In this document: positions 47,820-58,819 of the stretch, piece after piece
How positions within the stretch are numbered: the stretch's first letter is position 1
Layout: each line of letters begins with the position of its first letter
Assembly: GCA_036426205.1 (NCBI GenBank)
Contig: CM071579.1
Span: 13,834,844-13,898,843, forward strand
DNA length: 64,000 bases
Reading direction: 5' to 3'
DNA from: Ascaphus truei
Taxonomy: Eukaryota; Chordata; Amphibia; Anura; Ascaphidae
Program-made: the position numbers and the translations under genes
The notes under the pieces: model-generated
The model's input: only the letters and a program-made list of their open reading frames with translations
Told to the model about the DNA's origin: nothing
The model's database searches: none

Positions 47820-47860
<41 letters not shown>
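47476..47860 (+). repeat. 385-base pyrimidine tract abutting exon 7
   Basis: Almost entirely C and T (units such as TCTCGCCCCCTCTTTCTCTC), ending in a (CT)n run and CTCTCGTAG, the exon 7 acceptor. Long open frames here are composition artefacts. As a polypurine-polypyrimidine block it could form triplex DNA and bind polypyrimidine-tract proteins in RNA; that is inference. Confidence 0.9.
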
Positions 47861-47861
47861 G

Positions 47862-47896
47862 ATGACCCGATTGATTCTGCCTGGAATGCTGGAGAG
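47862..47896 (+). CDS. hsd17b12: hsd17b12 exon 7 (micro-exon, residues 175-185 plus two bases)
   Basis: A 35-base exon encoding MTRLILPGMLE and the first two bases of Arg186, against human MTQLVLPGMVER. Its acceptor CTCTCGTAG (ending 47861) is preceded by about 385 bases of almost pure C/T. The donor GAGAG|GTGAGT is at 47896/47897. The exon is too short to stand out as an open frame and was found from phase and homology. Confidence 0.93.
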
Positions 47897-47939
47897 GTGA
47901 GTCAGTGGCTGGCGCAGACATACATATAAATACTATTCA

Positions 47940-50300
47940 GACAGGGCCTCATTATTATTTATAGGGGAAAATCCTTCCTTTGAAAAATTCATTACGGTGA
48001 CTAATCAGCCTGGCCTCCATGTTGGTAGCGATGGAGCGTGTTCGGAGGTGACTCATAGGGACGAAGGGTGAGTCACTGCTTCGTGGAAGCCTTTAGCTCG
48101 CCTCTGTGGTGATTTTCTTTTTAGAGCAGAATTAGAAGAAAAAAAAGTCTGAGTCATCAATGCAAACAGCAGCTTTCTATTCTTAGGGGGGATTTACAGA
48201 AACTGGGGGTGGGGAGTTCCTTGGGAATAACCTTCTTTCAAGCTGCAGCAGTTGAGCCATGATGGAATTGGTTAGCAGTGGGAAAAACAGAGCAGGTTAT
48301 TGATGGATGCTGGGCACCTTGAGGCAGGCGTGCATGAGACCACCTGCCCGTGCTGTTCCTACTGTGCGGGGCACGTGCTTCCCTGGGCTACTTAACCCAA
48401 TCGCTGCCAGAGGGCTAGGGGTTAAGGCTTTATCATGGGGACGGCCGGCCCTTCCGCAATGATGCGAAGCATGGCTGTACACTTTGAAACATTATTGAGG
48501 CTCCACAGGGGTTACAAGTCCTTCTGACACAGAACGGGTTAATGTTGAAGATATACACCACGTCAAAATTAAAGAGAATCTTTGCGGTTCCTGGAAGCTT
48601 GCATTTTTATTGGGCTATTCTACAGACTAACACTGAGGAATCGTGAGCTTCCTATGAGGGAGTGCCGAAACAGATCTATTCTAGAAAATAGAAATCGAAA
48701 AAAATATAAGCAGATATTTTGTTCTACAGTATGAAAAAAATAATGATTGCACCTTAAAGACTGAAGTAATGGAATCATCTCTAGGAGATCTCGTACTGAA
48801 ACAATCAGCGAAATATTCCCCAGTTTGTTACAATAGGATATATTTGTTTCATAGACCTTAGCCCACAGATTGATCAAACTCTGAATCTCAAGTGCGTTAG
48901 CGGCCATAACAGCTAATTAACCCCTTAGTGCTGCTTTGTACGGTCTTGGAATTCCGACCGCTGTTGTGTGCAGTGACTTGGACAGAAAGACACTTTGTAA
49001 CAAAGCACGTTCTGTTTCGTTTCTTTTGAAGCGCCGGCTATACATATTTTGAAACCTTTCCGGAACAAATGTAATGCACCACACGCCATAGTCGGATCAA
49101 TTGCAAAATCGCCCACAACCCAATCTGTATGTGTTCATTAGGGGAGTGTGTAGCAGTCATTGTTAACCTGTAACCATGGCAGGTGCAGCCAACACGTACC
49201 ATGTCCGATAAACCTAGCAGGGCACCGTTACAATATCATTTGTACAAGCTGTAAACGCTTGGAAGTCTTATTGTTTCCGTTTCCCGGACTTTCCTTACAC
49301 ATCGGAGGGAGGGAGGCGGGAGGCAGTCTGTTTTTTTGTTCTGATCCACATAGCCAGTGTCAGAGCTATTGTAGAATAGACTTGTCGGTTTCATTCATAC
49401 AAATCTGACGTGGGAAGAGCTGGTGAATTTGTAATGCACGGAGACTAAGGTGGTTCTGGGGCTTTTCTTAACCCCTTAGCTGCTGGTGTGGTCCTGCATC
49501 ACAGAAAGGTTTAATGAGGAACTAATCCCACTAACGTTCCAATCTGCTTCCAATATCGCAGGCCTTCATGGGCTGACGTTACTTACATCACAGAGGAAAC
49601 TTTGGTAGTTCCACCTCCCTGGACGTACAAACATTGTGTACAGTTGAAGTGGGAGGCGGTTGCCATGGCAACTGTGGGAAAGCTAAATATAGCCTCTTCC
49701 CCAACTGCACTGCTGACGGTGGAATAGGACCTGGGTGATAAGGCGTGTTGTTCATAGTAAATCTTTGGCTGTGGCAGAGGCATAGTGCTGCCATGAAAGG
49801 GGGTCCCCAGTGTTTTCTGTCTGTGCTGGATCTGCACTTAGGGCAGTACTGAGTATAGTTAACTGTCCCTGCCCACTTACTCTGGGAACAGCCTCCAAAG
49901 TGTACATGGTAGATAACCGTGTTACCAGTGCTCAGTGAGCGCATTGTAAATAGCCGAGGTTGGAGTAAGAATCACAAGTTTTTTGTATTCGCATAACCAG
50001 CACCTTAAACTTGGCACCCACTCTCCCTCACTGAGCAAGGAATGCTGTAAAGTGAACGCTCTTACCATCATGCGTCAGTGACTGCACCAGAACCCCTTCT
50101 CACCTGTGCTGCGCTCCATGCCTGTCCGGCAGGAAGAACAGAGGTTTTGTTTTTATCTTGGTGAAGTTAATTGTTGACCCCCCCCCCCCCTGACGCTGTC
50201 CATTACAAAATGTTGGGGCAGCCGAATAGGGAATGTGCTGAAACTTATGAAATAGGGTCTCCAGTTTAGCAGCCAATTTGGGAAAATGTGACAGTGTCGC
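47940..50300. other. Intron 7; no recognised gene
   Basis: No mobile element named with confidence. A run of about 12 C lies near 50178-50190. Confidence 0.4.
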
Positions 50301-50323
50301 ACGTAAATCTTTGTGTGTTTCAG

Positions 50324-50405
50324 ATCCAAAGGTGTCATACTGAATATCTCCTCAGCCAGTGGGATGTACCCTGTACCTTTACTAACTGTTTATTCTGCAA
50401 CCAAG
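50324..50405 (+). CDS. hsd17b12: hsd17b12 exon 8 (catalytic Ser and YxxxK, residues 186-213)
   Basis: The acceptor GTGTTTCAG ends at 50323, and the donor AAG|GTAAGC is at 50405/50406. The split codon AG|A gives Arg186. It encodes SKGVILNISSASGMYPVPLL and then TVYSATK. ISS at 194-196 supplies the catalytic Ser, 13 residues before Tyr209, and YSATK at 209-213 gives the catalytic Tyr and Lys. The human equivalents are Tyr202 and Lys206. The exon ends in phase 0. Confidence 0.96.
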
Positions 50406-50539
50406 GTAAGCTGCAGCCATGGTACTTGTTTTTATTCCTTTGGGGGGGGGGGGGGGGTGAGGGAGGAGGGGAGGGCACGCTACATGAAGTGCTGAGTGGT
50501 CTCTTGGAGGCAATCCAAGTTGTTTAATTTGTTTTTTGT

Positions 50540-50930
50540 GTTTTTTTTAGTACTGGATTGAACCAGGGTGTCTACGGATCTGAACCCCTTTCATTTCAGC
50601 TCCGGGAACCCCTTGCTTCCGGAGGTCCCTTACCTCCATAGGGAGTGCCGGCAGCCACTCCAGAGTTCACTATAAAGCTCCCGGGCCTGCAGACCAATAG
50701 GAAGCCGTGACATCACCCTTTGCGGCTTCCTATTGGCCCATGTGACAAGGGGCTTTAAACTGCAGGGGATACCGGCACTCCCTTCAGAGGCAAGTATCGC
50801 CGGAAGCAGGGGGTTCCTGGAACTGGAATTAACAGGGTTCAGCTCTGCAGAACCCCTGCTTCAAATCTGTATTAAAAAATGAAACACAAAACCACATGTA
50901 TGATTGCTCCTTTAAACGGCAACATAGAAA
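50540..50930. repeat. Foldback element in intron 8
   Basis: GGAACCCCTTGCTTCCGG (50606-50623) pairs with CCGGAAGCAGGGGGTTCC (50800-50817), and CCTATTGGCC with GACCAATAGG nearer the middle. The right edge reads ATTGCTCCTTTAA, as in the element at 29780. Confidence 0.65.
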
Positions 50931-51454
50931 TGAACGGCAAATAAGAATCACTTGGGCCACCCAGTCTCCCACTCTTCTTACTGTGGAACTGCAGGCCCAA
51001 CTGTATCCTACTGTTTATTTAATACTTAGTATCCTATTATAGGTATGTTTATCCCAAGACGTGTTGCATTCCCTTAATGCATTAGCCTTCAGCATCTCTG
51101 CTGGAAGGCTGTTCTATGAACCTACCACTCTTTTTCTATGAAGTAGGTCCACCCATTTGCCACTCTGCCTTCATCATCAAGCTTCAAGGCAACAGATTTT
51201 TATTTTCTTGATCCCATGCTCTGAATCTTTGTGACTTTTTGTTATTCCTGATATACCAAGCCAAGAAAAACACAATTCCGGGGATGGTTAACAATGGCTG
51301 CAATGGATCTCGAAGAGCCTAAAGAGCAAGAAATATATTGAGCTCCCTGTTGTTGACCATCATCTTATGAACTTAGCACTACATGCCTTCTGGAGGGTGT
51401 TGCTGCTTGCAACTAGCACAGCAAAGCATGTTAATGTATTCTTTTATTTAATAC

Positions 51455-51920
51455 CTGTCTCTCCCCGCCCGTCTGTCCCACACATGCCCGGCTCTGCATG
51501 GCCTGCCCGTCTGTCCCACACACGCCCGGCTCTGCATGGTCTGCCCGTCTGTCCCGCACACGCCCGGCTCTGCATGGCCTTCCCGTCTGTCCCACACATG
51601 CCCAGCTCTGCATGGCCTGCCCGTCTGTCCCACACACGCCCGGCTCTGCATGGCCTGCCCGTTTGTCCCACACACGCCTGGCTCTGCATGGCCTGCCCGT
51701 CTGTCCCACACACGCCCGGCTCTGCATGGCCACCTGTCTGTCCCACACACGCCCGGCTCTGCATGGCCTGCCCGCTTATCCCACCCACACGCCCGGCTCT
51801 GCATGGCCTCCCGTCTGTCCCCACCCACGCCCGGCTCGCATGGCCGCCCGTCTGTCCCACCCCCCGGCTCTGCATGGCTGCCCGTCTGTCCCACACACGC
51901 CGGCTCTCATGGCACCAGGG
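51455..51920. repeat. 38-bp minisatellite, about 12 copies
   Basis: The unit CCCGTCTGTCCCACACACGC + CCGGCTCTGCATGGCCTG repeats exactly or nearly so to 51720, then loses single bases in most units. 38 is not a multiple of three and the unit is stop-free, so long frames are open on both strands without being genes. Confidence 0.9.
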
Positions 51921-52049
51921 TTTAACACTCCAGGTTCAAATCTCCCGTTTTATTGCCTCCTAGAGTATTCATGTGCAGAAGCACAAGCTCGGGTAACCGC
52001 TGCCCTACACACAAGTTTTGCACATTCACAACATATCTATTTACGCATG

Positions 52050-52380
52050 TTTTTTTTTTTTTCTTCTCATTCCCTCTACTGTATTTCTCTCCCCACCTCT
52101 TCAATTTCATTCGTTCCCCTCCTCTTCGTGCTTCACTCCCATCTCGCTCTCCTCTCCCTTTCTCTCCTCTCTCCTCTCTCTCTCCCTCTCTCTCCTCTCT
52201 CTCTCCCTCCTCTCTCCTCTCTCTCTTCCCTCTCTCCTCTCTCTTCCCCTTTGCCCCCCCTCTCCTTCTCCCTTCTCCCTGTTCCCCCTCTGCCCCTCCC
52301 TCTCCTCCCTCTCTTCCCCCCATCTCCCTCCCTCTCTTCTCCCTCTCCCCCTCTCTCTCTCCCTCTCCTCTCTCCCCCAC
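52050..52380 (+). repeat. 330-base pyrimidine tract abutting exon 9
   Basis: Starts with a T-rich run, then nearly pure TCTCTCC/CCCTCTCC repeats ending CTCTCCCCCAC just before exon 9. It mirrors the arrangement at exon 7. Confidence 0.9.
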
Positions 52381-52385
52381 ATATG

Positions 52386-52449
52386 GCTTTTGTGGATTTC
52401 TTTTCCCGGGGTCTCCACGCAGATACAAGAGCAAGGCATCACTATGCAG
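52386..52449 (+). CDS. hsd17b12: hsd17b12 exon 9, two bases short with disrupted acceptor
   Basis: Bases from 52386 encode AFVDFFSRGLHA, matching human TFVDFFSQCLHE, and the exon ends ACTATGCAG|GTGATG. The family exon is 66 bases; here there are 64. After GLHA the frame slips, the next frame reads YKSK, and after another slip the third frame reads GITMQ, so one base is missing near 52416-52418 and one near 52431-52434 (a G run). The acceptor should be AG directly before 52386, but the sequence reads CACATATG, consistent with one lost A. All other exons are intact, and this exon lies between a long pyrimidine tract and indel-ridden minisatellites. Consensus error is more likely than a real mutation, but the sequence alone cannot prove it. 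Confidence 0.85.
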
Positions 52450-52859
52450 GTGATGGAGCGCGTCTTCGTCTAGAATACTTTTTTTGTGAGGTTTCCATGG
52501 CAACAGCAGCTGTCTTGGCAACACCAAGAAATCCCATTCACTCGGGAATTGTGACGTCGGGTTCTCTCCCACCGCTACTTTATTCATTTTCATTTTCCAT
52601 AAAATAAATCCAAGGCACGAGAACAAATACAAATCACACATACAAATGGTGCAAACACGGCTTTGTGCGCCAGCCGTAACATTGAATGGTAGATACCCTA
52701 AGCTTGATCCGAGACCATTTCTAAAAGTGCCGCCCCCTCCCCCCGTCTCTCGGCATTAACCCCTTCAGAGCCAGAGGAATCGGCAATGTGTTCCAGCTGC
52801 TAGTTGGAGTGATGTGTAAATAAAGAAGTTACATTTGTTACACACCTAAAATCACTCGG

Positions 52860-55190
52860 TGTTCTGTCTGTCGTTATTCATGCCCTCGCATTCCGCACGC
52901 GCTTTCTTCTTCGTCTGTTATTCATGCCCTCGCATTCCGCACGCGCTTTCTTCGCTGTTATTCATGCCCTCGCATTCCGCACGCGCTTTCTTCTTCCTGT
53001 CTTTCGTCTGTTATTCATGCCCTCTCGCATCTCCGCACGCGCTTTCTTCTTTTTTCATTTCGTCTGTGTATTCATGCCCTCGCATTCCGCACGCGTTTCT
53101 TCGTCTGTTATTCATTCCCTCGCATTCCGCACGCGGTTTCTTCGTCCTGTTATTCATGCCCTCGCATTCCGCACGGCGCTTTCTTCTTCTGTTTATTATG
53201 CCCTCTGCTTCTGCCCCGCACATCCGCACAGCGCTTTCTTCTTCGTCTGTTATTCATGCCCTCGATTTCGCACGCGCTTTCCTTCGTCTGTTATTCATGG
53301 CCCTCGCTTCCGCATTCTTCGACCCTTTCAGCCCCTTTTCCGCGTTCCATCTTTATGTCGTGTTCTCACCTCATTATACGCACATGCGTTTTCTTCGTCT
53401 GTTGTTGTTCGTGTTCTCTCATATCCGCCGCGGTTTCTTCTTCGTCTGTTATTAATGTGTCTCTCATTCCGCCCCGACGCGGTTTCTCTTCTGTTATATC
53501 AATTAGTTGCTCTTCATTCCGCACGCGGTTTCTCTTTTCTTTCGTCGTTATTCATGTTCTCCTCATGCCGCACCGGTTTTCTTTCTTTCCGTTATTCCAT
53601 GTTCTCTCCTTGGTTCTCACGCCGCCGCGTTTTCTTCGCTTCGTCGTATGTTTGTTCGTGTTCTCTCATTCCCGCACGCGTTTCTTCTTCGTATCTGTCT
53701 GTTATTCTGTTTCTCGCATTCCCAACGCGGTTTCTTCGTCTGTAGTTATTCATCTGTTCTCTCACCTCTCCCTTCGCACGGGTTTTCTCTTCTTTCTTCT
53801 TCGTCTACTGTTTTAGCATATGTTCTTCCTCATCCGCAACGCGGTTTTCTTCGGTCTTTATTCATGTTCTCGTCATTCCAGCACGGCATTTCCCTTTCCT
53901 TTCTGTCTGTATGTTGTTCGTGTTTCTCTCATTCCCGCACGCGGTTTCTTCGTCTGTAGTTATTCAGTTCTCCTCTCATTCTGCACTGGTTTTCTTCTTC
54001 CGTCTTTTTATGTCACTGTTCTCCCTCTTCTGCAGCGGGTTTCTTCGTCTGTTGTTGTTTCTGTCTGTCATCGCCGTCTTCTTCTTTTCCTCTTTCGTAT
54101 TTCGATCCCTCCGCACGCGTTTCTCTTCGTCTGTTATTCATATTCTCTCATTCCGATCGCGGTTTCTTCTTTTGCGGTTATATCATATTCCTTCATTCCG
54201 CACTTCCCACGGGTTCTTTTCGCCTCTTTATTCATATTCTCTCCTCTCAGCCGCACGCGGTTTCTCTCTTCTCTGTTTTATCTCTGTTCTCTCTGCTGCA
54301 CGTCGTTCCTATCTCTTTCGAGCGTTTCTCCTCTCTTAGTTTGGTTTCTCTCATTCTGCACGGGTTCTTCTCTGTTGTCATGTCCATCGCGTTCCGTCTG
54401 TATGTTGTTCGTGTTCCTCTCATTCCGGCACTGCGTTGTTCTTCGTCTGTATGTTTGTTCAATGCCCGTCAGCATTCCGCACGCGGTTTCCTTCTTCGTC
54501 TGTTATTCCATCACATGCGCTCGATGTCCGCACGCGCTTTCTCCATCTGTATGTTCGTTCTCTCTCATTCCGCACGCGGTTTCTCTTTCGCTACGTATGT
54601 GTTCGTGTTCTCTTCATTCCGCACGCGTGTTCTTCTTCTTCTTTCTTCGTCTGTATGTTGTTTCGTGTTTCTCTCAATTACGCACGCGGTTTCGCTTCTC
54701 CCATCGTCTGTATGTTGTCGTGTTTCTCTCCTTCATTCGCACGCGGTTTCTTCTCTTCGTCTTGTTATTCTCATGTTCGGTTCTTACATTTCTCGTCATC
54801 GCAAGCGGTTTTCTTCTTCTTGCTGTATTTGTTCGTGTCTCCTCATGTACGCACGCTGTTTCTTTATCCTTTCTTCTCGGTTAGTGTTGTGTCGTGTTCT
54901 CCCAATTCCCGCAGCTGTTTTCTTTCTTCTTCGTCTGTATAGTTGTTCGTGTTCTCTCATTCCGCACGCGGTTATTCTTCTGGTCTTTATTGCATGTTCT
55001 CCCACTCTCACTCCGCAACGCGGTTTCTCTTCTTCGTTTGTCTGTTCTCTCATCCGCACGCGCGTTTCTTTCTTTCTTTCTTTGCGTATGTTGTTCGTTG
55101 TCTCTCATTCCACGCGATCTCTCTCGCTTCGTCTTATGTTTGTTTCTGTTCTCGATCCGCACGCGGTTTTTATCTTCGTCTGCTTTGACA
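52860..55190. repeat. About 40-bp degenerate minisatellite, 2.3 kb
   Basis: The first units read TTATTCATGCCCTCGCATTC + CGCACGCGCTTTCTTCGTCTG with a 40-44 bp period. Later units drift to TTCGTGTTCTCTCATTCCGC + ACGCGGTTTCTTCTTCGTCT, with very many one- and two-base indels. Roughly 55 units. All + frames are open for up to 354 codons (Ser, Arg, Phe, Leu rich) for the same reason as the other arrays. Confidence 0.9.
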
Positions 55191-55236
55191 TGTCCGTTAC
55201 CATTTTGTTTGTTTTTTTTTTGTTTATTTATAACCT

Positions 55237-55390
55237 AATCCTGTGAGATCAGTGGAGAACCACTCCACCCTCCTTCAGGGACACCACAGATCATGTTTTC
55301 AGGATTCCCGCCGGCTTCAGCAACAGGTGGGCTCATGGAGATTGTGCCACCTGTGCTGAAGCAGAGTTTATCTATAAACCTTACCCTCTT
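55237..55390. repeat. Foldback MITE, degraded copy
   Basis: ATCATGTTTTCAGGATTCCC, GGCTTCAGCAACAGGTGGGC and GTGCCACCTGTGCTGAAGCA place it in the same family as 23259. Confidence 0.6.
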
Positions 55391-55419
55391 GTACATTAAA
55401 ACTTTGATCGTGTTCAATA

Positions 55420-55680
55420 GTTACATAGTAGATGAGGTTGAGAAAACAGACGTGCGTTCAACCTATATGCCAAATTTAGACACACAATACTTTATCCTAC
55501 GAATCCCCCCCCTATACTTGCGTATTGATAACAGGGAGGACAACAACAAAAAAAAAACCACCGTGTGAAATCATCCAATGATCATCCTCATGAGGGAAAA
55601 ATAATTCCTTCCTACTCCAAATTGGCAATCAATTATCCATTACTCCCTGATCAACATCCCTCCCAAGTGTCCCAAAACGA
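55420..55680. repeat. Interspersed repeat starting ATAGTTACATAGTAGATGAG
   Basis: The ordered phrases ACATAGTAGATGAGGTTGAG, TTCAACCTATATGCCAAATT, ATCATCCAATGATCATC and CTACTCCAAATTGGCAATC are ones I recall as a common interspersed repeat in frogs. No coding capacity. It supports the anuran assignment. Confidence 0.6.
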
Positions 55681-55844
55681 AATGTGTTGTATTTTTTTAA
55701 TATCACAGTGATATGAATGCTGTTTAACCTGCTAAACCCTAAGGAACCATTCTAAACAAAATGCTTTATGTATAATAAAAATTTATAGACAGAATGCATC
55801 ATAATCGCACAAATACAATTGTCCTGTGGGATAAGGCACGTGTC

Positions 55845-57020
55845 TCTTGGTGGGAATCAACATGCCCTTGGTGGGAAGGCCAGTGCCCTTGTTGTGGGAA
55901 GGATCCGTGGCACATGCCCTTGTGGGAGGGCAATGCCCTTGGTGGGATGCACATGCCCTTGGGATGCCCAGCTGTGAACTGCACACTGCCCTTGGTGTGA
56001 GTTGCCATGCCCTTGGTAGTGAAGGCACATGCCCTTGTGGGTGTCTTGGTGAGTTGCATCCCGTGGTGTCACTGCACTTGGTGGGAAGGCACATGCCCCT
56101 TGGTGGAGTAGCCCAAATTGCCTTGGTGGGAAGGCACATGCCTTGTGGGGTATATCACCATCCCTTGGTGGGAGTGCCCATAGCCCTATGGTGGGATGTG
56201 CCGCATGCCTTGGTGGGATAGTGCACATGCCTTGGTTGGGAGTGCACATGCCGCTTGGTGGGAGTGCACATCCCCTGTGTGGGAGTGCAACTTGCCCTTG
56301 GTTGGGGAGTGCACGCGCACTTGGTGGGAAGGCCCGTGCCCTTGGTGGGAAGTCAGGGTGTCGACGTGCCCTTGGTGGGAGTGGCCCTGCCCTGGTGGGA
56401 AGGCCCATTCCCTTGGTGGGAAGGCACATGCCCTTGGTGGGAGTGCCCGTGCCCTTGGTGGGAGTGCCCGTGCCCTTGGTGGGAGTGCCCGTGCCCTTGG
56501 TGGGAGTGCCCGTGCCCTTGGTGGGAGTGCCCGTGCCCTTGGTGGGAGTGCCCGTGCCTTGGTGGGCAAGGTTTTTGGCCCCGTGCCACTTGGTGGAGTG
56601 CCCGTGCCCTTGGTGGGAGTGGCCCGTGTCCCTTTGGTGGGAAGTGCCCGTGCCCTGGTTTGAGTGGGGCCCGTGCCCTGGGGTGGGAGTGCCCCTTCCC
56701 TTGTGGGAGTGCCCCGTGCCCTGGGTGGGAGTGTGCCCCTTTGCCCTGGTGGGGAGTGCCCCGGCCCTGGGTGGGAGTGCCCGTGCCCTTGTGGGAGTGC
56801 CCGTGCCCTGGTGGGAGTGCCCGTGCCCTTGGTGGAGTGCCCCGTGCCCTTGGTGGGATGTGCCCGGTGCCCTATAGGTGGAGTGCCCTTGCCTATAGGG
56901 GGAGTGCCCCGTGCCCTATAGGTGGGAGTGCCCGTGCCCTATAGGTGGGAGTGCCCGTGCCCTATAGGTGGGAGTGCCCGTGCCCTATAGGTGGGAGTGC
57001 CCGTGCCCTATAGGTGGGAA
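55845..57020. repeat. 21-bp minisatellite, about 55 copies
   Basis: The unit is GTGGGAGTGCCCGTGCCCTTG. It is exact and regular at 56430-56560, indel-rich on both sides, with a GTGGGAAGGCACATGCCCTT variant at the left and a CCTATAGGTGGGAGTGCCCG variant at the right. In the regular part the 21-base period keeps frame, giving open frames on both strands that are not genes. Confidence 0.92.
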
Positions 57021-57581
57021 CAATTGCCGACTGATCAATCCATAAGCAAAGCGACTGTTCAGGTGAATAATTGTTTACGTCAACTTGCATTTCAATTGCG
57101 CCAAGACAAACGTGGACCGTTTTGACGCATTGGTGCCACGCAGGTGGCGGATGCTTGTAGATTAATATAACACATTGTGTATGTGAGCCACAGATCACAT
57201 TCAAACTACACCCCATCATGATTTTCTTTGAGAAAAAGCTGTGGATGTTCACATGATGCGTTACAAGCAGTCTTATACATTTGCCGCACTGAGAAGCACC
57301 AACTTGCTACCTGTATTCTGATCGGTGTCTATTTAATGATAAAATCACTCTAAGCGACCCTTTATATATCACCCCATGTTATCATCTTTTCCACAATATA
57401 TCTAGCAACAACTTCTCACCACCAACTATACACACGTGGAAAAAAAGGGAATGTGTGTGTATATGTACTGTACCTTTTCCTACTCCCTCCCCTGTTGGTT
57501 TGGATCAGAGGAGGAAAGAAAAAGGTGTGAACTGTGTCAAGTGAATAAATAATAAACGCGATATCTATAAATATTAATAGT

Positions 57582-58107
57582 GAGATCCTTCTCTCTCTGA
57601 TGGGAGCCCGTTAGTGTGTCCTTCGATAGGATTTGTAGTATTGTAATATCCCTTCTGTTATATGCCACTTGTCCTCATACAGTGATAATGGGAGGTGAAA
57701 AGAAGAGAGATGCCGCAATAGTATAATATCGTTTGAGTAATATATTGCACAAATAGCAAATAATATAATTGCACTCACATTTCAATGTAAGAGATATTTC
57801 ATGGGAGACAACTGCTGAGGGAACCCCGGATCTGCCGTGCGTCTCACCGATCGCCACGCCGCTGTGAACCGCCGTGCGGTTGAAATATGAAATATCTCTT
57901 ACATTGAAATGTGAGTGCAATTATATTATTTGCTCTTTGTGCAATATATTACTCAAACGATATTATACTATTGCGGCATCTCTCTTCTTTTCACCTCCCA
58001 TTATCACTGTATGAGGACACGTGGCATATAACAGAAGGGATATTACAATACTACAAATCCCATCGAAGGACACACTAAAGGGCTCCCATCAGAGAGAGAA
58101 GGATCTC
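57582..58107. mobile_element. 526-bp near-perfect palindrome (foldback element)
   Basis: The left arm 57582-57802 pairs with the right arm 57887-58107, about 221 bp each, around an 84-bp spacer. Outer ends read TGAGATCCTTCTCTCTCTGA and its complement; inner ends read GTAAGAGATATTTCAT and its complement. I see only a few mismatches (for example GCCCGTTAG against GCCCTTTAG, and ATAGGATTTG against ATGGGATTTG). No coding capacity. Confidence 0.9.
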
Positions 58108-58269
58108 TGATATGCTACACGATATGAGGAGCACATTGTGAGTGAGACCAACACGGTATTTATCTGATAGGAATATTTTTCTTTACGACTACACTATTAT
58201 TGGTTTTTCCTTTTTTCTTCTTACACATCACCTGTTCAACGAGCGCTCCCCCCCTTACCTGGAAGACAA

Positions 58270-58435
58270 GATTTAGATCAGAGGTGGTCAACTCCACTCC
58301 TCCAGGGCCACCGACAGGTTAGGTTTTCAGGATATCCCTACACAGGCGTTGACTGAGCCACCTGTGCCAAAGCAGGGATATCGTGAAAACCTGACCTGTT
58401 GGTGGACCGGCGTTGGCCACCCTGTTTTAGATAAT
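58270..58435. repeat. Foldback MITE copy
   Basis: AGATCAGAGGTGGTCAACTC, GACAGGTTAGGTTTTCAGGA and then the mirror CCTGACCTGTTGGTGG, TTGGCCACCCTGTTTTAGAT. Another complete member of the palindromic family. Confidence 0.8.
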
Positions 58436-58819
58436 GATTGCCGTGTGAAGTTATGCCTGCAATGTGAATATGGTGCCCGGTCTCTCTCTGCTTCGGTCTT
58501 GGTCCCTTGTTCAGAGGTGTCCCTATTGGAGGACCCAGTGGTCTTTATACTCTGTTGGGAACCTTTTGGTTCAATGTACGTGGCACAAGATGACTCCAGA
58601 TATTTCAGCACCAGGTAGTGCAGGAATCACAAGGCCCTGACACACCCTCCAGGAAGTCCTCCTTTATTCCAACCATAACAGCAGGTCTCAGAGCCATTAC
58701 CACTCTACAAATGGCTCCGGGATGATGTGGGAATGGCACAGGGCCACGTGTGTCGGTCTTTGTGCTTTTTCTCTTAATAAAGCACCAACTGGGTTAACCC
58801 CCTTTGGTGCCGGGGCCAT

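Noticed and set aside
47420..47929. Ser/Pro/Leu-rich open frames before exon 7
   Set aside because: Pyrimidine-tract artefact; only 47862-47896 is coding.
51367..52607. 369-codon open frame crossing into exon 9
   Set aside because: The first part is the 38-bp array and the middle the pyrimidine tract. Only the exon 9 portion has homology, and it belongs to a spliced gene.
52859..55246. Open frames up to 354 codons, Ser/Phe/Arg/Leu rich, looking like a membrane protein
   Set aside because: They follow the 40-bp array, shift between frames with each indel, and exist in several frames at once.
55847..56944. Gly/Pro/Trp-rich open frames on both strands
   Set aside because: Product of the 21-bp minisatellite.
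51455..57020. Regular repeats that could be mistaken for a CRISPR array
   Set aside because: Units are directly tandem with no unique spacers, and the genome is vertebrate.
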